Positions 1-9,800 of a stretch of DNA of 64,000 bases are shown here, one piece after another; positions within the stretch are counted from its first letter, which is position 1, and each line of letters opens with the position of its first letter. The notes beneath the pieces were generated by a model that was not told where the DNA came from, did no database searches, and saw only the letters and a program-made list of their open reading frames with translations. Origin of the DNA: Kitasatospora phosalacinea (lineage in GTDB: Bacteria > Actinomycetota > Actinomycetes > Streptomycetales > Streptomycetaceae); the NCBI RefSeq assembly GCF_000717185.1, contig NZ_JNYE01000010.1:1-64000 (forward strand), read 5' to 3'. The position numbers were made by a program, and so were the translations under genes.

Positions 1-575
1 GCCCGGGCCCGCCGCTCCGCCCCCACCCGCCCCAGCGCCAGCGGGTCCCGCCCCCGCGGCACCACGTCGATCCGCCCCCGCGCCACCCGCAACCGCGCCG
101 CCATCGCCCCCGCCACGTGCTCCGTCAGCGCGTGGAACCGCCGCACTCCCTGCGCCGTCACCGCGTCCACCGCCTGCGCCGCCCGCACCTTCCACGGGCT
201 CAACCCCCGCGCGTGCACGTGCTCCGGCCCGTACGCCGAGTTCACCAGGCTCGACACCACCGGCACCCGCGCCGCGAACGCCGCCGACCGGCCCAGCACG
301 TCCGACTCGTACAGCGTCGTGTGCACCAGGTCCGGCCGCAGCCGCCGGAACTCCGCCCGCAGCGCCGACACCCGCGCCCGCCGCGACCCCCGCAGCACCG
401 GGTGCACCCCCGCACCCGCCGCCCGCAACTCCTCCTGGAAACCGCCCGGCGACTCCTTCAGGAACGCCACGTGCAACTCCACGCCCGCCCGCACCAGCAG
501 CGGAGCCATCGCCACCAGCCCCTGCTCCGCGCCGCCCACCCGGCTCACACTGTCGATCACGTACACCACGCGCAC
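1..575 (-). CDS. GT4 glycosyltransferase, N-terminal part (cut by window edge)
   Basis: Reading the minus strand from a GTG at 575 gives an uninterrupted frame running off the window edge (about 191 residues seen). It opens with a Rossmann-like strand (MRVVYVIDSVSRVGGAEQ) in which GGAEQ is the glycine-rich donor/acceptor loop typical of GT4 family enzymes; further on come RPDLVHTTLYESD and HALTEHVAG, matching the N-terminal lobe of GT-B glycosyltransferases. The C-terminal nucleotide-sugar lobe with its E-x7-E motif lies outside the window, so donor and acceptor cannot be guessed. A GAGGGGG stretch about 8 bases upstream supports the GTG; another in-frame GTG at 584 is possible. It is divergent from the GT4 gene at 817, sharing a roughly 240-bp intergenic region that carries the imperfect direct repeat CAGGGGCCCGG. 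Probably cytoplasmic and part of the envelope glycan locus that follows. Confidence 0.8.
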   Translation of the reverse strand, partial: MRVVYVIDSVSRVGGAEQGLVAMAPLLVRAGVELHVAFLKESPGGFQEELRAAGAGVHPVLRGSRRARVSALRAEFRRLRPDLVHTTLYESDVLGRSAAFAARVPVVSSLVNSAYGPEHVHARGLSPWKVRAAQAVDAVTAQGVRRFHALTEHVAGAMAARLRVARGRIDVVPRGRDPLALGRVGAERRAR

Positions 576-816
576 CGCGCCCACCCCCTCGCCCGGGCCA
601 CCCCCTGACCGCGCATCAGCATCCCAGCCGGACCCGCCCCCCGTCCGCCGAAAGCGAAATCAGGGGCCCGGCGAGACGCGCAACCAGGGGCCCGGGGAAC
701 GGCGGGCACGGGTCTGCTGCGGGTGCACCGCCGGTGCGCGCATCGGCTCCGGGTCCCGTTCCCCGGCCGTCCGGTTCCGCCCCCCGCCCCGCCCCGGCCC
801 CGCTACGCTCGGCGCC

Positions 817-1893
817 ATGGCCGACCCGCGGGTGCTCCACGTCATCACCGACCCCAGGGCCCGCGGCGCCCAGCGCCTCGCCCGCGACCTGCACCGGGAG
901 CTGCTGCGCCGCGGACAGCCCTCCGAACTCGCCGCCCTGCACCCGCACCCCGACGCCGCCCCCGACGCGCCCGTCCCCGTCCTCGGCCCCTCCCGGCACC
1001 ACCCCGCGACCCTGCGCGCGCTGCGCCGCGCCGCGGCCCGCGCCGACGTGGTCGTCGCGCACGGCTCCTCCACCCTGATGGCCTGCGCGCTGGGCCTGTT
1101 CGCCGCCCGCACGCCCTTCGTGTACGTCAACATCGGCGACCCCCGGCACTGGACCGCCGACCCGCTGCGCCGACTGCGGGTGGGCGCCCTCCTGCACCGG
1201 GCCGCCGCCGTCGCCGCGATCTCCCCGCACGCCGCGGACGTCCTGCGCACCCGCTTCCGGCTGCCCGCCCGCCGCCTGCACACCCTCCCCAACGCCCGCC
1301 CCGCCGACCGCTTCCCGCCCGCCGCGGACCGCGCCGCGAAGACCGCCGCCCGCGCCGAGCTCGGCCTGCCCGCCGACGCCCCGCTGATCGCCTGGGTCGG
1401 GGCGCTCAGCCCCGAGAAGCGCCCCGACCTGGCCCTGGCCGCGCACGCCCTGCTCCCGGAGTCCGCGGGCGTCCACCTCGCGCTGGCCGGCGAGGGCCCG
1501 CTGCGCCCCGCCCTCGCCCCCGGCCCGCGCACCCACCTGCTGGGTCCGCTGGCCGACCCGGCCCCGCTCTACCGGGCCGCCGACCTGCTGCTGCTCACCA
1601 GCGACTCGGAGGGCGTCCCCGGCGTCCTGATCGAGGCCGCCCTGGCCGGCCTCCCCGCCGTCGCCACCGACGTCGGCTGGGTCTCGGACGTGGTCCGCCC
1701 CGGCGAGGGCGGCCTGCTCGTCCCGCCCGGCGACCCGGCCGCCCTCGCCACGGCCCTGCGCACCCTGCTCGCCGCCGACCGCACCCCGTACGCGGCCGCG
1801 GCCCGCTCCCACGCCCTCGCCCACTTCGACCTCGCCGCCGTCACCACCGCCTGGCAGCGCCTGCTGCGCGCGGTCGCCCGCCCGAGGCCCTAA
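817..1893 (+). CDS. GT4 family glycosyltransferase
   Basis: A 358-residue GT-B glycosyltransferase. The start is the ATG at 817; the frame is open much further upstream but that part is low-complexity and lacks a family fold. The N-terminal lobe begins with LHVITDPRARGAQRLA, the usual first strand plus loop. The C-terminal lobe has AWVGALSPEKRPDLAL (GT4 nucleotide-sugar lobe entry) and SDSEGVPGVLIEAALAG, the E-x7-E type motif that binds the donor diphosphate. No signal peptide or membrane segment is visible, so it should act at the cytoplasmic face. The neighbours (divergent GT4 gene, later the ABC exporter operon) suggest assembly of a cell-surface polysaccharide. Donor and linkage are not deducible. 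Confidence 0.88.
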   Translation: MADPRVLHVITDPRARGAQRLARDLHRELLRRGQPSELAALHPHPDAAPDAPVPVLGPSRHHPATLRALRRAAARADVVVAHGSSTLMACALGLFAARTPFVYVNIGDPRHWTADPLRRLRVGALLHRAAAVAAISPHAADVLRTRFRLPARRLHTLPNARPADRFPPAADRAAKTAARAELGLPADAPLIAWVGALSPEKRPDLALAAHALLPESAGVHLALAGEGPLRPALAPGPRTHLLGPLADPAPLYRAADLLLLTSDSEGVPGVLIEAALAGLPAVATDVGWVSDVVRPGEGGLLVPPGDPAALATALRTLLAADRTPYAAAARSHALAHFDLAAVTTAWQRLLRAVARPRP

Positions 1894-1924
1894 CGGTCCG
1901 CGGTCCGCGCTCGGCGGGCCGTGC

Positions 1925-2251
1925 TCAGCGGTCCGCGGTCTCGGCCGCGACCCAGTCCAGGTAGGCGGCCGAGCCGGCGGCCACCGGCACCCCGACCACC
2001 TCCGGGGTGTCGTACGAGTGCTGCGCGACCAGGAACGCGGTCAGGCGCTCCGCCAGCGCGGCCCGGGTCTTGAGGTCGACGCGCCACTCGGCGCCGTCCC
2101 GCACCTCGCCGTCCCACCAGTACACCGACCGCACCGGGTACACCTGCGCGCAGGCCGCCAGCCGCTCGCGCACCGCCGCCGCGGCCAGCTCGCGGGCCCG
2201 GGCCTCGTCGTCGTGCGTGGTGGTCACCACCAGGAACTCGCCGTTCGTCAT
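1925..2251 (-). CDS. cutA: CutA-type divalent cation tolerance protein
   Basis: A 108-residue protein beginning MTNGEFLVVTTTHDDEARAREL, matching the CutA1 family (normally about 105-115 residues), a trimeric ferredoxin-like fold protein linked to copper and other divalent-metal tolerance. Family hallmarks visible are the AACAQVYPVRSVYWWDGEV strand-turn region, WRVDLKTRA and the closing SYDTPEVVGVPVAAGSAAYLDW segment. I chose the ATG at 2251 because GGTGG lies 7 bases upstream; an in-frame GTG at 2260 would add three residues. It is convergent with the GT4 gene and divergent from the DsbA-like gene; nothing ties its function to the neighbours. Confidence 0.92.
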   Translation of the reverse strand: MTNGEFLVVTTTHDDEARARELAAAAVRERLAACAQVYPVRSVYWWDGEVRDGAEWRVDLKTRAALAERLTAFLVAQHSYDTPEVVGVPVAAGSAAYLDWVAAETADR

Positions 2252-2454
2252 GGCCGCCACCGTAGTCGGCCCACCGGTGGCCGGACGCCGACGGACCGGC
2301 GAACACCCTTTGCGTACAACGGAACAGACGGGACGTCGAACGCCCGACGCACGTTCGACCCGCGCCGCCGCCGCACTGCTCCGATCCGGCGAATTCCGCC
2401 GACCGCGGCCCGCCCGCCTGGAACGCCGCGCACCGCGCCTGCCAGGCTGCCCGG

Positions 2455-3261
2455 GTGAATCCGCTGCTCAGAACCACTGTCCTGCTCGTCGTGGCCGGAG
2501 GCCTGCTGACCACCCCGGCCGTCGCCGAGGCCGCACCCGGCCTCCCCAAGCTGCCGCTCGGCCCGAACGGCCAGCACCTGCCGACCCCCGGCCACCCGCT
2601 CACCGCCCTCCAGCCGTCCGGGCCCACCCAGCAGCACGCGCCGCTGCCCGCCACCCGCCCGCTGGAGCCCGCCGCACCGTCCTCCGCCGCACCGGCCTCC
2701 TCCGCACCGTCCGTGTCCGGGCCGTCCGTGTCCGGGCCGAAGGTCCAACGGGCCCACGAGGCCGTCGAGTTCTTCTGGTACGACTGCTCGCACTCCGCCC
2801 TGCTGGAGCAGCCGCTCACCCGCTGGGCCGCCAAGCACCAGGCGGACGTGACGCTGCGCCGCGTCCCGGCGATCTGGACCGGCAGCCCCGACGAGGCCGA
2901 ACAGCGGGCCCACGCACGGCTGTTCTACGCCCTGGAGCAGCTCGGCGAGGTCGACCGGCTGCAGGCCGCGGTGTTCCGGGCCGTCCGCGAGCAGCACGCG
3001 GGCCTGACCACCGAGCAGACGGCCGCCGACTGGGTGGCCGGGCAGGGCGTCGACGCCGCGAAGTTCCGTGCCGCGTACCGCTCCGCGGAGGTGGACCGGG
3101 CGGTGGAGGAGGCGCCGAAGCTGTTCGCGCAGAACCAGGTCACCGAACTGCCCACCGTGGTCGTGGACGGCAGCGGCCGCACCTCGCCCACCCGGGCCGG
3201 CGGTGTGGACGGCATGCCCGCCGCCCTCGACCAGTTGGTCGCCGACCAGCCCACCCCCTGA
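2455..3261 (+). CDS. Secreted DsbA-like thioredoxin-fold protein with single active-site Cys
   Basis: 268 residues from a GTG at 2455. The N terminus has a clear Sec signal peptide (hydrophobic TTVLLVVAGGLLTTPAVAEA) followed by an 80-residue Pro/Ala/Ser-rich linker, then a DsbA-type thioredoxin domain from about residue 100. The active-site strand reads FFWYDCSHS (Cys111): the normal DsbA CxxC is C-S-H-S, so the resolving cysteine is replaced by serine. A helical insert (HARLFYALEQLGEVDRLQ) and a cis-proline loop (TELPTVVVDG) are as in DsbA/DsbG. A monothiol form cannot perform classic disulfide donation by itself; it could act in mixed-disulfide chemistry or as a binding protein. Extracytoplasmic location is inferred from the signal peptide. 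Partner genes such as DsbB/VKOR are not nearby. Confidence 0.8.
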   Translation: MNPLLRTTVLLVVAGGLLTTPAVAEAAPGLPKLPLGPNGQHLPTPGHPLTALQPSGPTQQHAPLPATRPLEPAAPSSAAPASSAPSVSGPSVSGPKVQRAHEAVEFFWYDCSHSALLEQPLTRWAAKHQADVTLRRVPAIWTGSPDEAEQRAHARLFYALEQLGEVDRLQAAVFRAVREQHAGLTTEQTAADWVAGQGVDAAKFRAAYRSAEVDRAVEEAPKLFAQNQVTELPTVVVDGSGRTSPTRAGGVDGMPAALDQLVADQPTP

Positions 3262-3563
3262 TCCCCTCCCCGCCGAACTCCCTGGCCGGAAAGGGCGGTT
3301 CGGTCCGGAACCGTCCCGTACCGGGCTGAGCTGCCGCAATCTTCACCGAACCCGCCCCCGGCCCGCACACTCTGTGTCATTGTGGTCCGCGGGTCGGCCG
3401 GGCAGCACCGGCGGCCCGGCCCCGACGGCAGCGGTGCGCCCGGTTCCCCCGGCCCGCCCGCACCCGGGGCCGGGGGGAGGCCGTCCGGGCTCGGAACCGG
3501 CGGCGGCAGACAGACGGCACAGGCACCAGGGGCGACCACCGCCTCCGGGGAGGGCGGGAGTCC
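3262..3563. promoter_or_regulatory. 302-bp gene-free leader of the exporter operon
   Basis: No coding frame with family character is seen here. The stretch around 3340-3385 is relatively less GC-rich and contains TTCACC followed about 18 bases later by CACACT, a weak candidate -35/-10 pair for the exporter operon that begins at 3564. The rest is G/C-rich sequence of the kind that keeps several frames open by chance. Confidence 0.3.
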
Positions 3564-4463
3564 GTGGGGGGACAGCGCGCGCAGGTCATCGACGAGCAGC
3601 AGGACCGGGCCGCCCCGCCGGGTGCCCCGGTCCCGGCCGGGCCGCCGCCCGAACTGGTCTTCAAACGACGGCTGCGCCCCCTCCAGGTCGCCCACGAGCT
3701 GTGGGCTGCACGGGAGTTGGTGCGCGCCCTGGCCGAGCGCGACCTGCGCGCCCGGTACAAGCAGGCGGTGCTCGGCTTCGCCTGGGCGGTGCTGACCCCG
3801 CTGGCGCTGTGCGCGATCTTCACCCTGGTGTTCCACCGCGCGGTCAAGATCGAGACCGGCGCGGCCCCGTACACGCTGTTCGCCTACGTGGGCCTGATCG
3901 TCTGGCAGTTCTTCTCCAACACGATGAACCAGGGCGCGCTCAGCCTGGCCAACAACCTGAGCCTGCTGAACAAGGTGTACTGCCCGCGCGAGGTGTTCCC
4001 GCTCGCCACCATGCTGGTCGCCACCGTCGACATGGTGATCGGCATCGGCGTGCTGGGCCTGATGTTCCTGGTGTTCTGGACGGCCCCCGCCGCGACCTTC
4101 CTGTGGGCGCTGCCGCTGCTGGCCATCCAGTTCGCCTTCACCTACGGCATCGCGCTGATCCTCTCGGTCGCCGTGGTCTACCTGCGCGACGTCCGCCACC
4201 TGCTGCCGATCATCACGCAGATGGGCGTCTTCGCCACCCCCGTCGCCTACCCGCTGGCCAAGATCCCGCAGCGCCTGCAGGAGATCTACGTCGGCATCAA
4301 CCCGCTCGGCGCCGTCATCGAGGGCTACCGCAAGGCGCTGCTGTACGGCGACGCCCCCGACGCCCGGATGACGCTGATCGCCGCGGCCAGTTCGCTGGTC
4401 TTCCTGGTCGGCGGGTACCTGGTCTTCAAGAAGCTGGAAACGGGGATCGCCGATGTCGCGTGA
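3564..4463 (+). CDS. ABC-2 type polysaccharide export permease (Wzm/TagG-like)
   Basis: 299 residues. After a Pro-rich cytoplasmic head (residues 1-45) comes the amphipathic and membrane-entry signature of polysaccharide exporter permeases, RDLRARYKQAVLGFAWAVL, then about six membrane helices, including LIVWQFFSNTMNQGALSLANN and the loop LLNKVYCPREVFPLATML that is characteristic of Wzm/TagG/RfbD proteins. This family moves undecaprenyl-diphosphate-linked polysaccharide or teichoic-acid chains across the membrane in pair with a Wzt/TagH ATPase; that ATPase is the next gene, overlapping by 11 bp, so translation is probably coupled. The GTG at 3564 follows a GGGAG purine stretch; alternative in-frame starts downstream would only trim the disordered head. 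The cargo polysaccharide is unknown. Confidence 0.9.
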   Translation: MGGQRAQVIDEQQDRAAPPGAPVPAGPPPELVFKRRLRPLQVAHELWAARELVRALAERDLRARYKQAVLGFAWAVLTPLALCAIFTLVFHRAVKIETGAAPYTLFAYVGLIVWQFFSNTMNQGALSLANNLSLLNKVYCPREVFPLATMLVATVDMVIGIGVLGLMFLVFWTAPAATFLWALPLLAIQFAFTYGIALILSVAVVYLRDVRHLLPIITQMGVFATPVAYPLAKIPQRLQEIYVGINPLGAVIEGYRKALLYGDAPDARMTLIAAASSLVFLVGGYLVFKKLETGIADVA

Positions 4464-5652
4464 CTACCCTCTCGGCACCATCCGCACCGAGCAGGTCTGG
4501 AAACGCTTCCGCGCCGACCAGCAGCGGATGCTGCTGCGCGACCGGGTCGACCAGATGGCCCGCCGCCTGCGCGGCGACCGCGGCGAGGACTGGCGCTGGG
4601 CCCTGCGCGACATCAACCTGCACATCGAACCGGGCGAGTCGGTCGGCCTGATCGGCTCCAACGGCTCCGGCAAGTCGACGCTGCTGAAGATGCTCACCCG
4701 GGTCATGTACCCGTACGCGGGCGTCATCGACGTGCGCGGCCGGATCGGCGCCCTGATCGAGATCCGGGCCGGCATCCACCCCGACCTGACCGGCCGGGAG
4801 AACATCTACCTGTTCGGCGCGCTGCTCGGCCTCAAGCGCCGCGAGGTCGCCGGACGCTTCGACGACATCGTCGAGTTCGCCCGCCTCGGCGGCGCGATCG
4901 ACCGGCAGGTCAAGTTCTACTCCTCCGGCATGCAGATGCGCCTGGGCTTCGCCGTCGCCGCCTACCTGGAGCCGCACGTCCTGCTGGTCGACGAGGTCCT
5001 CGCGGTCGGCGACGCCGTCTTCCAGCAGCGCTGCCTGGACCGGATGCGCGAGGTCGCCGAACAGGGCACCACCATCGTCTTCGTCTCGCACGACCTGCCC
5101 GCCGTGCAGTCCATCTGCCGCCGCGGCGTCTGGCTCGAACAGGGCACCGTCCGGGTCGACGCCGGGATCAAGGACGCCCTGGCGGGCTACCGCGACTCCA
5201 TCGAGGCCCAGTCCGAGGCGAGCGCCCGGGTCGGCGAACCCCTGCAACTGCTCAAGTACGAGGTCCGCGGCGAGGACGGCGACGCCACCACCCTGCACAC
5301 CGACGAGCCCGTCACCGTCGAACTCACCCTCGGCGGCGACTACCGCGGCGACGCCACCCTGCACCTGGGCGTCAGCGAGGGCACCTCCAGCCCGATCTTC
5401 CAGATCAGCCACGAGATCCGGATGACCGGCGGCGACCACCGCGTCGCCTGCGTCATCCCGCGGCTCCCCCTTCCCCGCGGCCGCTACACCCTGTGGACGG
5501 GCGTCTACTCGATCGGCAGGACCGACGGCGGGACGCTGATGAGCTGGCACTCCGCCGGGCAGTTCGACGTCTTCGGCCCGATGCTCGACACCCCGCCGCG
5601 CGCCGTCGTGATGGCCGCCCCCGTCTTCGTCCCGCACCAGTGGGAGGACTGA
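4453..5652 (+). CDS. ABC polysaccharide export ATPase (Wzt/TagH-like) with C-terminal substrate domain
   Basis: 399 residues. Walker A is GSNGSGKST at about residues 68-76, the ABC signature is FYSSGMQMRLGFA, and Walker B is HVLLVDEVLAVGD, the order and wording seen in O-antigen and teichoic-acid exporters. After residue 250 there is a beta-rich tail (LKYEVRGEDGD through FVPHQWED) like the Wzt C-terminal domain, which in characterised homologues recognises the non-reducing end of the glycan; this implies that a terminal modification of the polymer is checked before export, although the recognised cap is unknown. The ATG at 4453 overlaps the permease stop (4463), and the following glycosyltransferase starts 3 bases after this stop, so the three genes form one tightly coupled operon. 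Confidence 0.9.
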   Translation: MSRDYPLGTIRTEQVWKRFRADQQRMLLRDRVDQMARRLRGDRGEDWRWALRDINLHIEPGESVGLIGSNGSGKSTLLKMLTRVMYPYAGVIDVRGRIGALIEIRAGIHPDLTGRENIYLFGALLGLKRREVAGRFDDIVEFARLGGAIDRQVKFYSSGMQMRLGFAVAAYLEPHVLLVDEVLAVGDAVFQQRCLDRMREVAEQGTTIVFVSHDLPAVQSICRRGVWLEQGTVRVDAGIKDALAGYRDSIEAQSEASARVGEPLQLLKYEVRGEDGDATTLHTDEPVTVELTLGGDYRGDATLHLGVSEGTSSPIFQISHEIRMTGGDHRVACVIPRLPLPRGRYTLWTGVYSIGRTDGGTLMSWHSAGQFDVFGPMLDTPPRAVVMAAPVFVPHQWED

Positions 5653-5654
5653 GC

Positions 5655-6854
5655 ATGCGTTCCGTCCGGGTCCTGGTCCACCTCAACAACCTCGCCCTCG
5701 GCGGCGCCCAGCTCAACGCCGTCGACATCGCCCGCACCCTGCGCGACCGCGGCCACCAGCCGGTGCTCTTCGCCCAGGGCGTCGACGGACCCGCCCCGCT
5801 GGTCGACCTCGCCGCCGAGCACGGCCTCGACCTCGTCGTCGCGGGCGACCCCGGCACCCCGCACGCCGTCGTCCGCGCCCGGCTCTCCAGGCTCGCCGCC
5901 GAGCACGGCTCCCAGGTCGTCCACGCCTGGGAGGTCCGCGCCGCCCGCAACGCCTACTTCGGCCCCGGCCGCCAGGGCCGGATCCCGATCGTCACCACCT
6001 TCTACGGCATCCGGATGCTCCGCGGCATGCCCCGCTACCAGCCCCTGGTCCTCGGCCTCGGCGCCCTCGTGCCCGACGGCCGGGCCTTCGGCCACCGCGA
6101 CGTGCGCCTGATCGAACCCCCCGTCGACACCGACTCCGACGCCCCCGGCGCGGTCTCCGGCGCCGCCTTCCGCGCCGAGGTCGGCGCCTCGGACGGCCGG
6201 CTCCTGCTCTGCATCGTCACCCGCCTGGTCTCCGGCCTGGAGAAGGACGCGGGCGTCTCCCGCACCATCGCCGCCCTCCGCCTCCTCGACGACCCGGACC
6301 TCGTCCTCGCCGTCGTCGGCGGCGGCCCCAGCGAACAGCACCTGCGCGCCGAGGCCGCCGCCGTCAACGAGGAGCTCGGCCGCGAAGCGATCGTCCTCAC
6401 CGGCCAGCGCCCCGACCCCCGCCCCGCCTACCAGGCCGCCGACATCGTCCTCGGCATGGGCGGATCGGCGCTGCGCGGCCTCGCCTTCGCCAAACCCGTC
6501 ATCGTCCACGGCGCGAGCGGCTACACCGCCGTCCACGAACCCGGCCCCCTGGTCGAACCCCACGCCTCCCGCTGCATGTACGGCCACGGCGACCACCCCG
6601 CCGACGCCAAGGCCCTCGCCGCCCAGATCCGCACCCTCGCCGACGCCCCCGACCGCCGCGCGGAGCTGGGCAGTTGGGGCCGCGACTGGGTCGTCGGCCG
6701 CTTCTCCCTCGGCCACGTCTCCACCGCCTTCGAGGAGATCTACCGCGAACTCCTCCGCCAGCCCCCCGGCCGCACCGCCTGGCTCCGCGACCTCGAACAG
6801 ATGACCCGCTACGAGTTCGTGAAGCCCACCGCCCGCCGCCTGCTCGGCCGCTGA
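5655..6854 (+). CDS. GT4 family glycosyltransferase of the exporter operon
   Basis: 399 residues from the ATG at 5655, with GGGAGG 8-13 bases upstream inside the end of the ATPase gene. The N-terminal lobe has VLVHLNNLALGGAQLNAVD with the GGAQ loop of GT4 enzymes. The C-terminal lobe has CIVTRLVSGLEKDAGVSR, VVGGGPSEQHL and QAADIVLGMGGSALRGLAFA. The last of these stands where most GT4 proteins have an E-x7-E motif; here the first Glu is replaced (GMGGSALRGLAFAKP), so donor binding or catalysis may be altered. Its position directly behind Wzm/Wzt suggests it builds or caps the exported polymer. It ends 9 bp from the oppositely oriented Hsp90-type gene. Confidence 0.85.
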   Translation: MRSVRVLVHLNNLALGGAQLNAVDIARTLRDRGHQPVLFAQGVDGPAPLVDLAAEHGLDLVVAGDPGTPHAVVRARLSRLAAEHGSQVVHAWEVRAARNAYFGPGRQGRIPIVTTFYGIRMLRGMPRYQPLVLGLGALVPDGRAFGHRDVRLIEPPVDTDSDAPGAVSGAAFRAEVGASDGRLLLCIVTRLVSGLEKDAGVSRTIAALRLLDDPDLVLAVVGGGPSEQHLRAEAAAVNEELGREAIVLTGQRPDPRPAYQAADIVLGMGGSALRGLAFAKPVIVHGASGYTAVHEPGPLVEPHASRCMYGHGDHPADAKALAAQIRTLADAPDRRAELGSWGRDWVVGRFSLGHVSTAFEEIYRELLRQPPGRTAWLRDLEQMTRYEFVKPTARRLLGR

Positions 6855-6863
6855 CCCGCTCCG

Positions 6864-9800
6864 TCACCCCTCCGCGAGCGGAACGAACGGGATCGCCTCA
6901 CGGATCAGGGCCACCGGGTCGGGCGCGTCGTGACCGAGGACGCGCAGCCACTCGGCGACCCGGGGGAGCGGGGCCTTCAGCTCCACAGCAGCCATGAGTG
7001 GCACGTGCGGGGAGTGGCGGACGGTATGGGCTGCCATCCCCCAGAGGCGGCTGGCCGTGTGCTGGGGCAGGTCGAACGGGAGCTCGACGCAGGACGTGGG
7101 GAGGCCTTGGGCGTTGAGACGCGCCGCGAGATCGGCCGGACCGATCCCCAAGTCACGTGCCGCCGAGAGCAGAGCAGCGAACGGAACGCTGTCCGTGACG
7201 AGTTCGTTGCTCATGCCCAGGTCGCGGAAGAGATGCATCAACGCACCGTCGGCAGTGCTGCCCTCCGGAAAGGTGCTCGACTCGGCGCTGCGCCGGGCGA
7301 TCCACTGCGCGATCGCCAGGAACAACGGGCTGCTCATGTCCAGAGTGTGCCGGATCGGGAGACGGCCGCCCTCCGGTGGGAAGAAGCGGCTGACCAGGGG
7401 CAGGAATTCGGTGACCGGAAGGTCCCCCAGGGGCGGGCAGCTGTAGCCAAGGTCCTCGAACGTACGGACCGTCTCGGCGAGGGACCGCCCGCTGAGGACG
7501 GCGGATCTCAGGAGGTGGTTGGGTGTGACGGACTGGTCGACCCACGGTGCCGCGTTGTCGAAATCCCTGCTCAGCAGAACTGCCGTGGGGCTCGTAATGT
7601 GGTCGGGGATTCCGGCCGGGTCGATCGACAGTCCCAGATCGACGAGTTGCCGTGCCATCTCGACCATGGAGTGCCCGGCCGCTCTGCTCATCGCAGCGAG
7701 GTAGCCCAGGGGCACCGGTGCACCGGGCTCCAAGGTGCCGTTGCTTCCCCGGTCGAAGATGTACCCGTCGACGCTCAGGGCCGGAATCCGCTGGTAGGCG
7801 GCGGCGATCGCGGTGACCTCGTCGGTCACCGTGAGATCGAGTGCGCGCATCAGTTGCACACCGTCGGAGACGGCACCGCGCATGGCCCGCAACTCGGAGA
7901 CCGACACAGGAAGCGAATCCCACCAGTCGCGGATCCTCAGCTCCCTGAGCCGTTGGGCGACCACGGAGAGCGGTTTGGGTAGGAGCGGCTGCATCTTGAA
8001 GACGTAGGTGAGCGCGCTGCCCCGGTTCACCACGTGTCCGGGCGCCGGGGCCGTGGAATTGTCGAGAAGATGATCCAGAACGAGCTGGTCGGAGGGAAGG
8101 GCGGGGAGTAGGCAGCCGATTCGGTCCAGCTCGGGGACGGCGTCGGTCAGGGCGGCCGACCAAGGATTGGGACGGTGGGCCAGGAGGCGCCACAGCAGCC
8201 ACGGCCAAGGCAGACTGTTCATCTCGGTCGGCAGCGGTGGGAAGCGCTGGGAGTGGTCGGATCGTGGAACGAATTTGCGATCAGTGCCGTAGAAACCGCC
8301 GCGGCTGACGAGTTCCAGGAAAGAACTGGGCGGAGCGGTGCTCACCACCTGACGCACCGTGGAAGTGAGGAGATCGGCGAGCCACGGGTCCTCGTCGGAT
8401 ACTGCGCTCAACCAACTGTCGGTCAGGAGCCCGTGGTCGTCCTCCACCAGGGCGCGGGCCGCCGGGCGCAGCAACGCGTGCAAGGTTTCCGATACGTCGT
8501 CGAGGATCGTCGTCCGGTCGACCGACAGGTTCTTCGGAGAGTACGGGCCGGTGAGGTTCACGACGACACCGGACACGTCGATGGTCGGCTGAGCCTCGGT
8601 GTCGCTTCGGGAAGCGACGGAGGAGATGTACAGGCCGTCGACGAGCAGATCACCGCCGCGTTCGCACCAGATGACCTGGGCGCCGGGAGGAGCACCTTCC
8701 CAGGGCACCAGCTTTCCCGCGGCAGAGACCCCGCCTCTTCGGTCCACGTGATCCGCCCGCTGGCGCAGCTGCCGGGGCTCCCAGCGTACGACGTGCTCGC
8801 CGTGCGTGGCCACCGTCTCGAACTCGGCGATGCCCAGGAGTCGTTCGAGCACGTTCACCGCCGACCAGTCCTCCGGCAGCACCTCCTGGTCGAGGTACAG
8901 CCGGATCGTGGTGCCCGGCACGGTCCGTGCGGCACCCGTCGGCTTGATCGGGAACAGGTGGCCCGGGCCGTAGATGGACGCTTCCAGTTCCGGGCCGCAC
9001 CTGTTCTCGGGGTCCATCCGGCACGTGGTGACCGTCATCCGCTCGCCGAGCATGAAGTAGCTGAGGACACCGATGCCGAAACGGCTGTTGGGGTACAGCT
9101 CGACCGGCGGGGGGGCGGGCCGCCCCTTCTCCCGTTCCTGCCTCAACTCCTGCTGCTCGGCGAAGCGTTCGCCCGCCTTGGAGAAGACGCCGCGCAGTTC
9201 GGCCTCGCCCATGCCGACGCCGTTGTCCCGGCACTGCAGGTACGGCCGGCCCTGTGCGTCGATTCCCTGTTCGAAAGTGATCTCCCCCCGGTACCCGGAG
9301 TCCTCGACGCCGAGGCGGTCGCGCGCCAGGAAGTCGGCGCGGGCCCTGCGGTAGCGGCAGGCGTCCAGCGCGTTCTGGTACAGCTCGCGCACCGCCAGGT
9401 CCCGGTCGCGGTAGAGCTGGACGCCCATCAGCAGGGCCTGCATCCGCCGCTCGTCCAGGCGGAACCGGGCCGTCTCCTTGAACGCGCCGGGGACGGGCGC
9501 GACGTTCGCGGCGGACAGCCGCAGCGGCAGGCCGGTCACCTCCGGGTCGAGCGTGCGCTGGACGGCGTGCAGCAATTCGTCGGCGTGGTCGATGTACTCG
9601 CGCAGGGCCTCGACCACCGCCTGGTGGTGGCACTCGGCCTTCAATACGGGCAGTTCGCGGGAGCCGCCCCAGGACGAGGCCCGCAGGGTGGCGTGGAGCT
9701 GGGACAGGACGACGGGGTCCTCGATGCCGAGGTGGTCGGCGACGATCTCCGGGAGCGCGGTGTTCTCGAGGGCGAGGGCGTGGGCGAGCGCGGTCAGCAG

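Noticed and set aside
616..1824. Minus-strand reading opposite the GT4 gene at 817
   Set aside because: Gly/Glu/Ala-rich shadow translation; the plus strand carries clear GT4 motifs.
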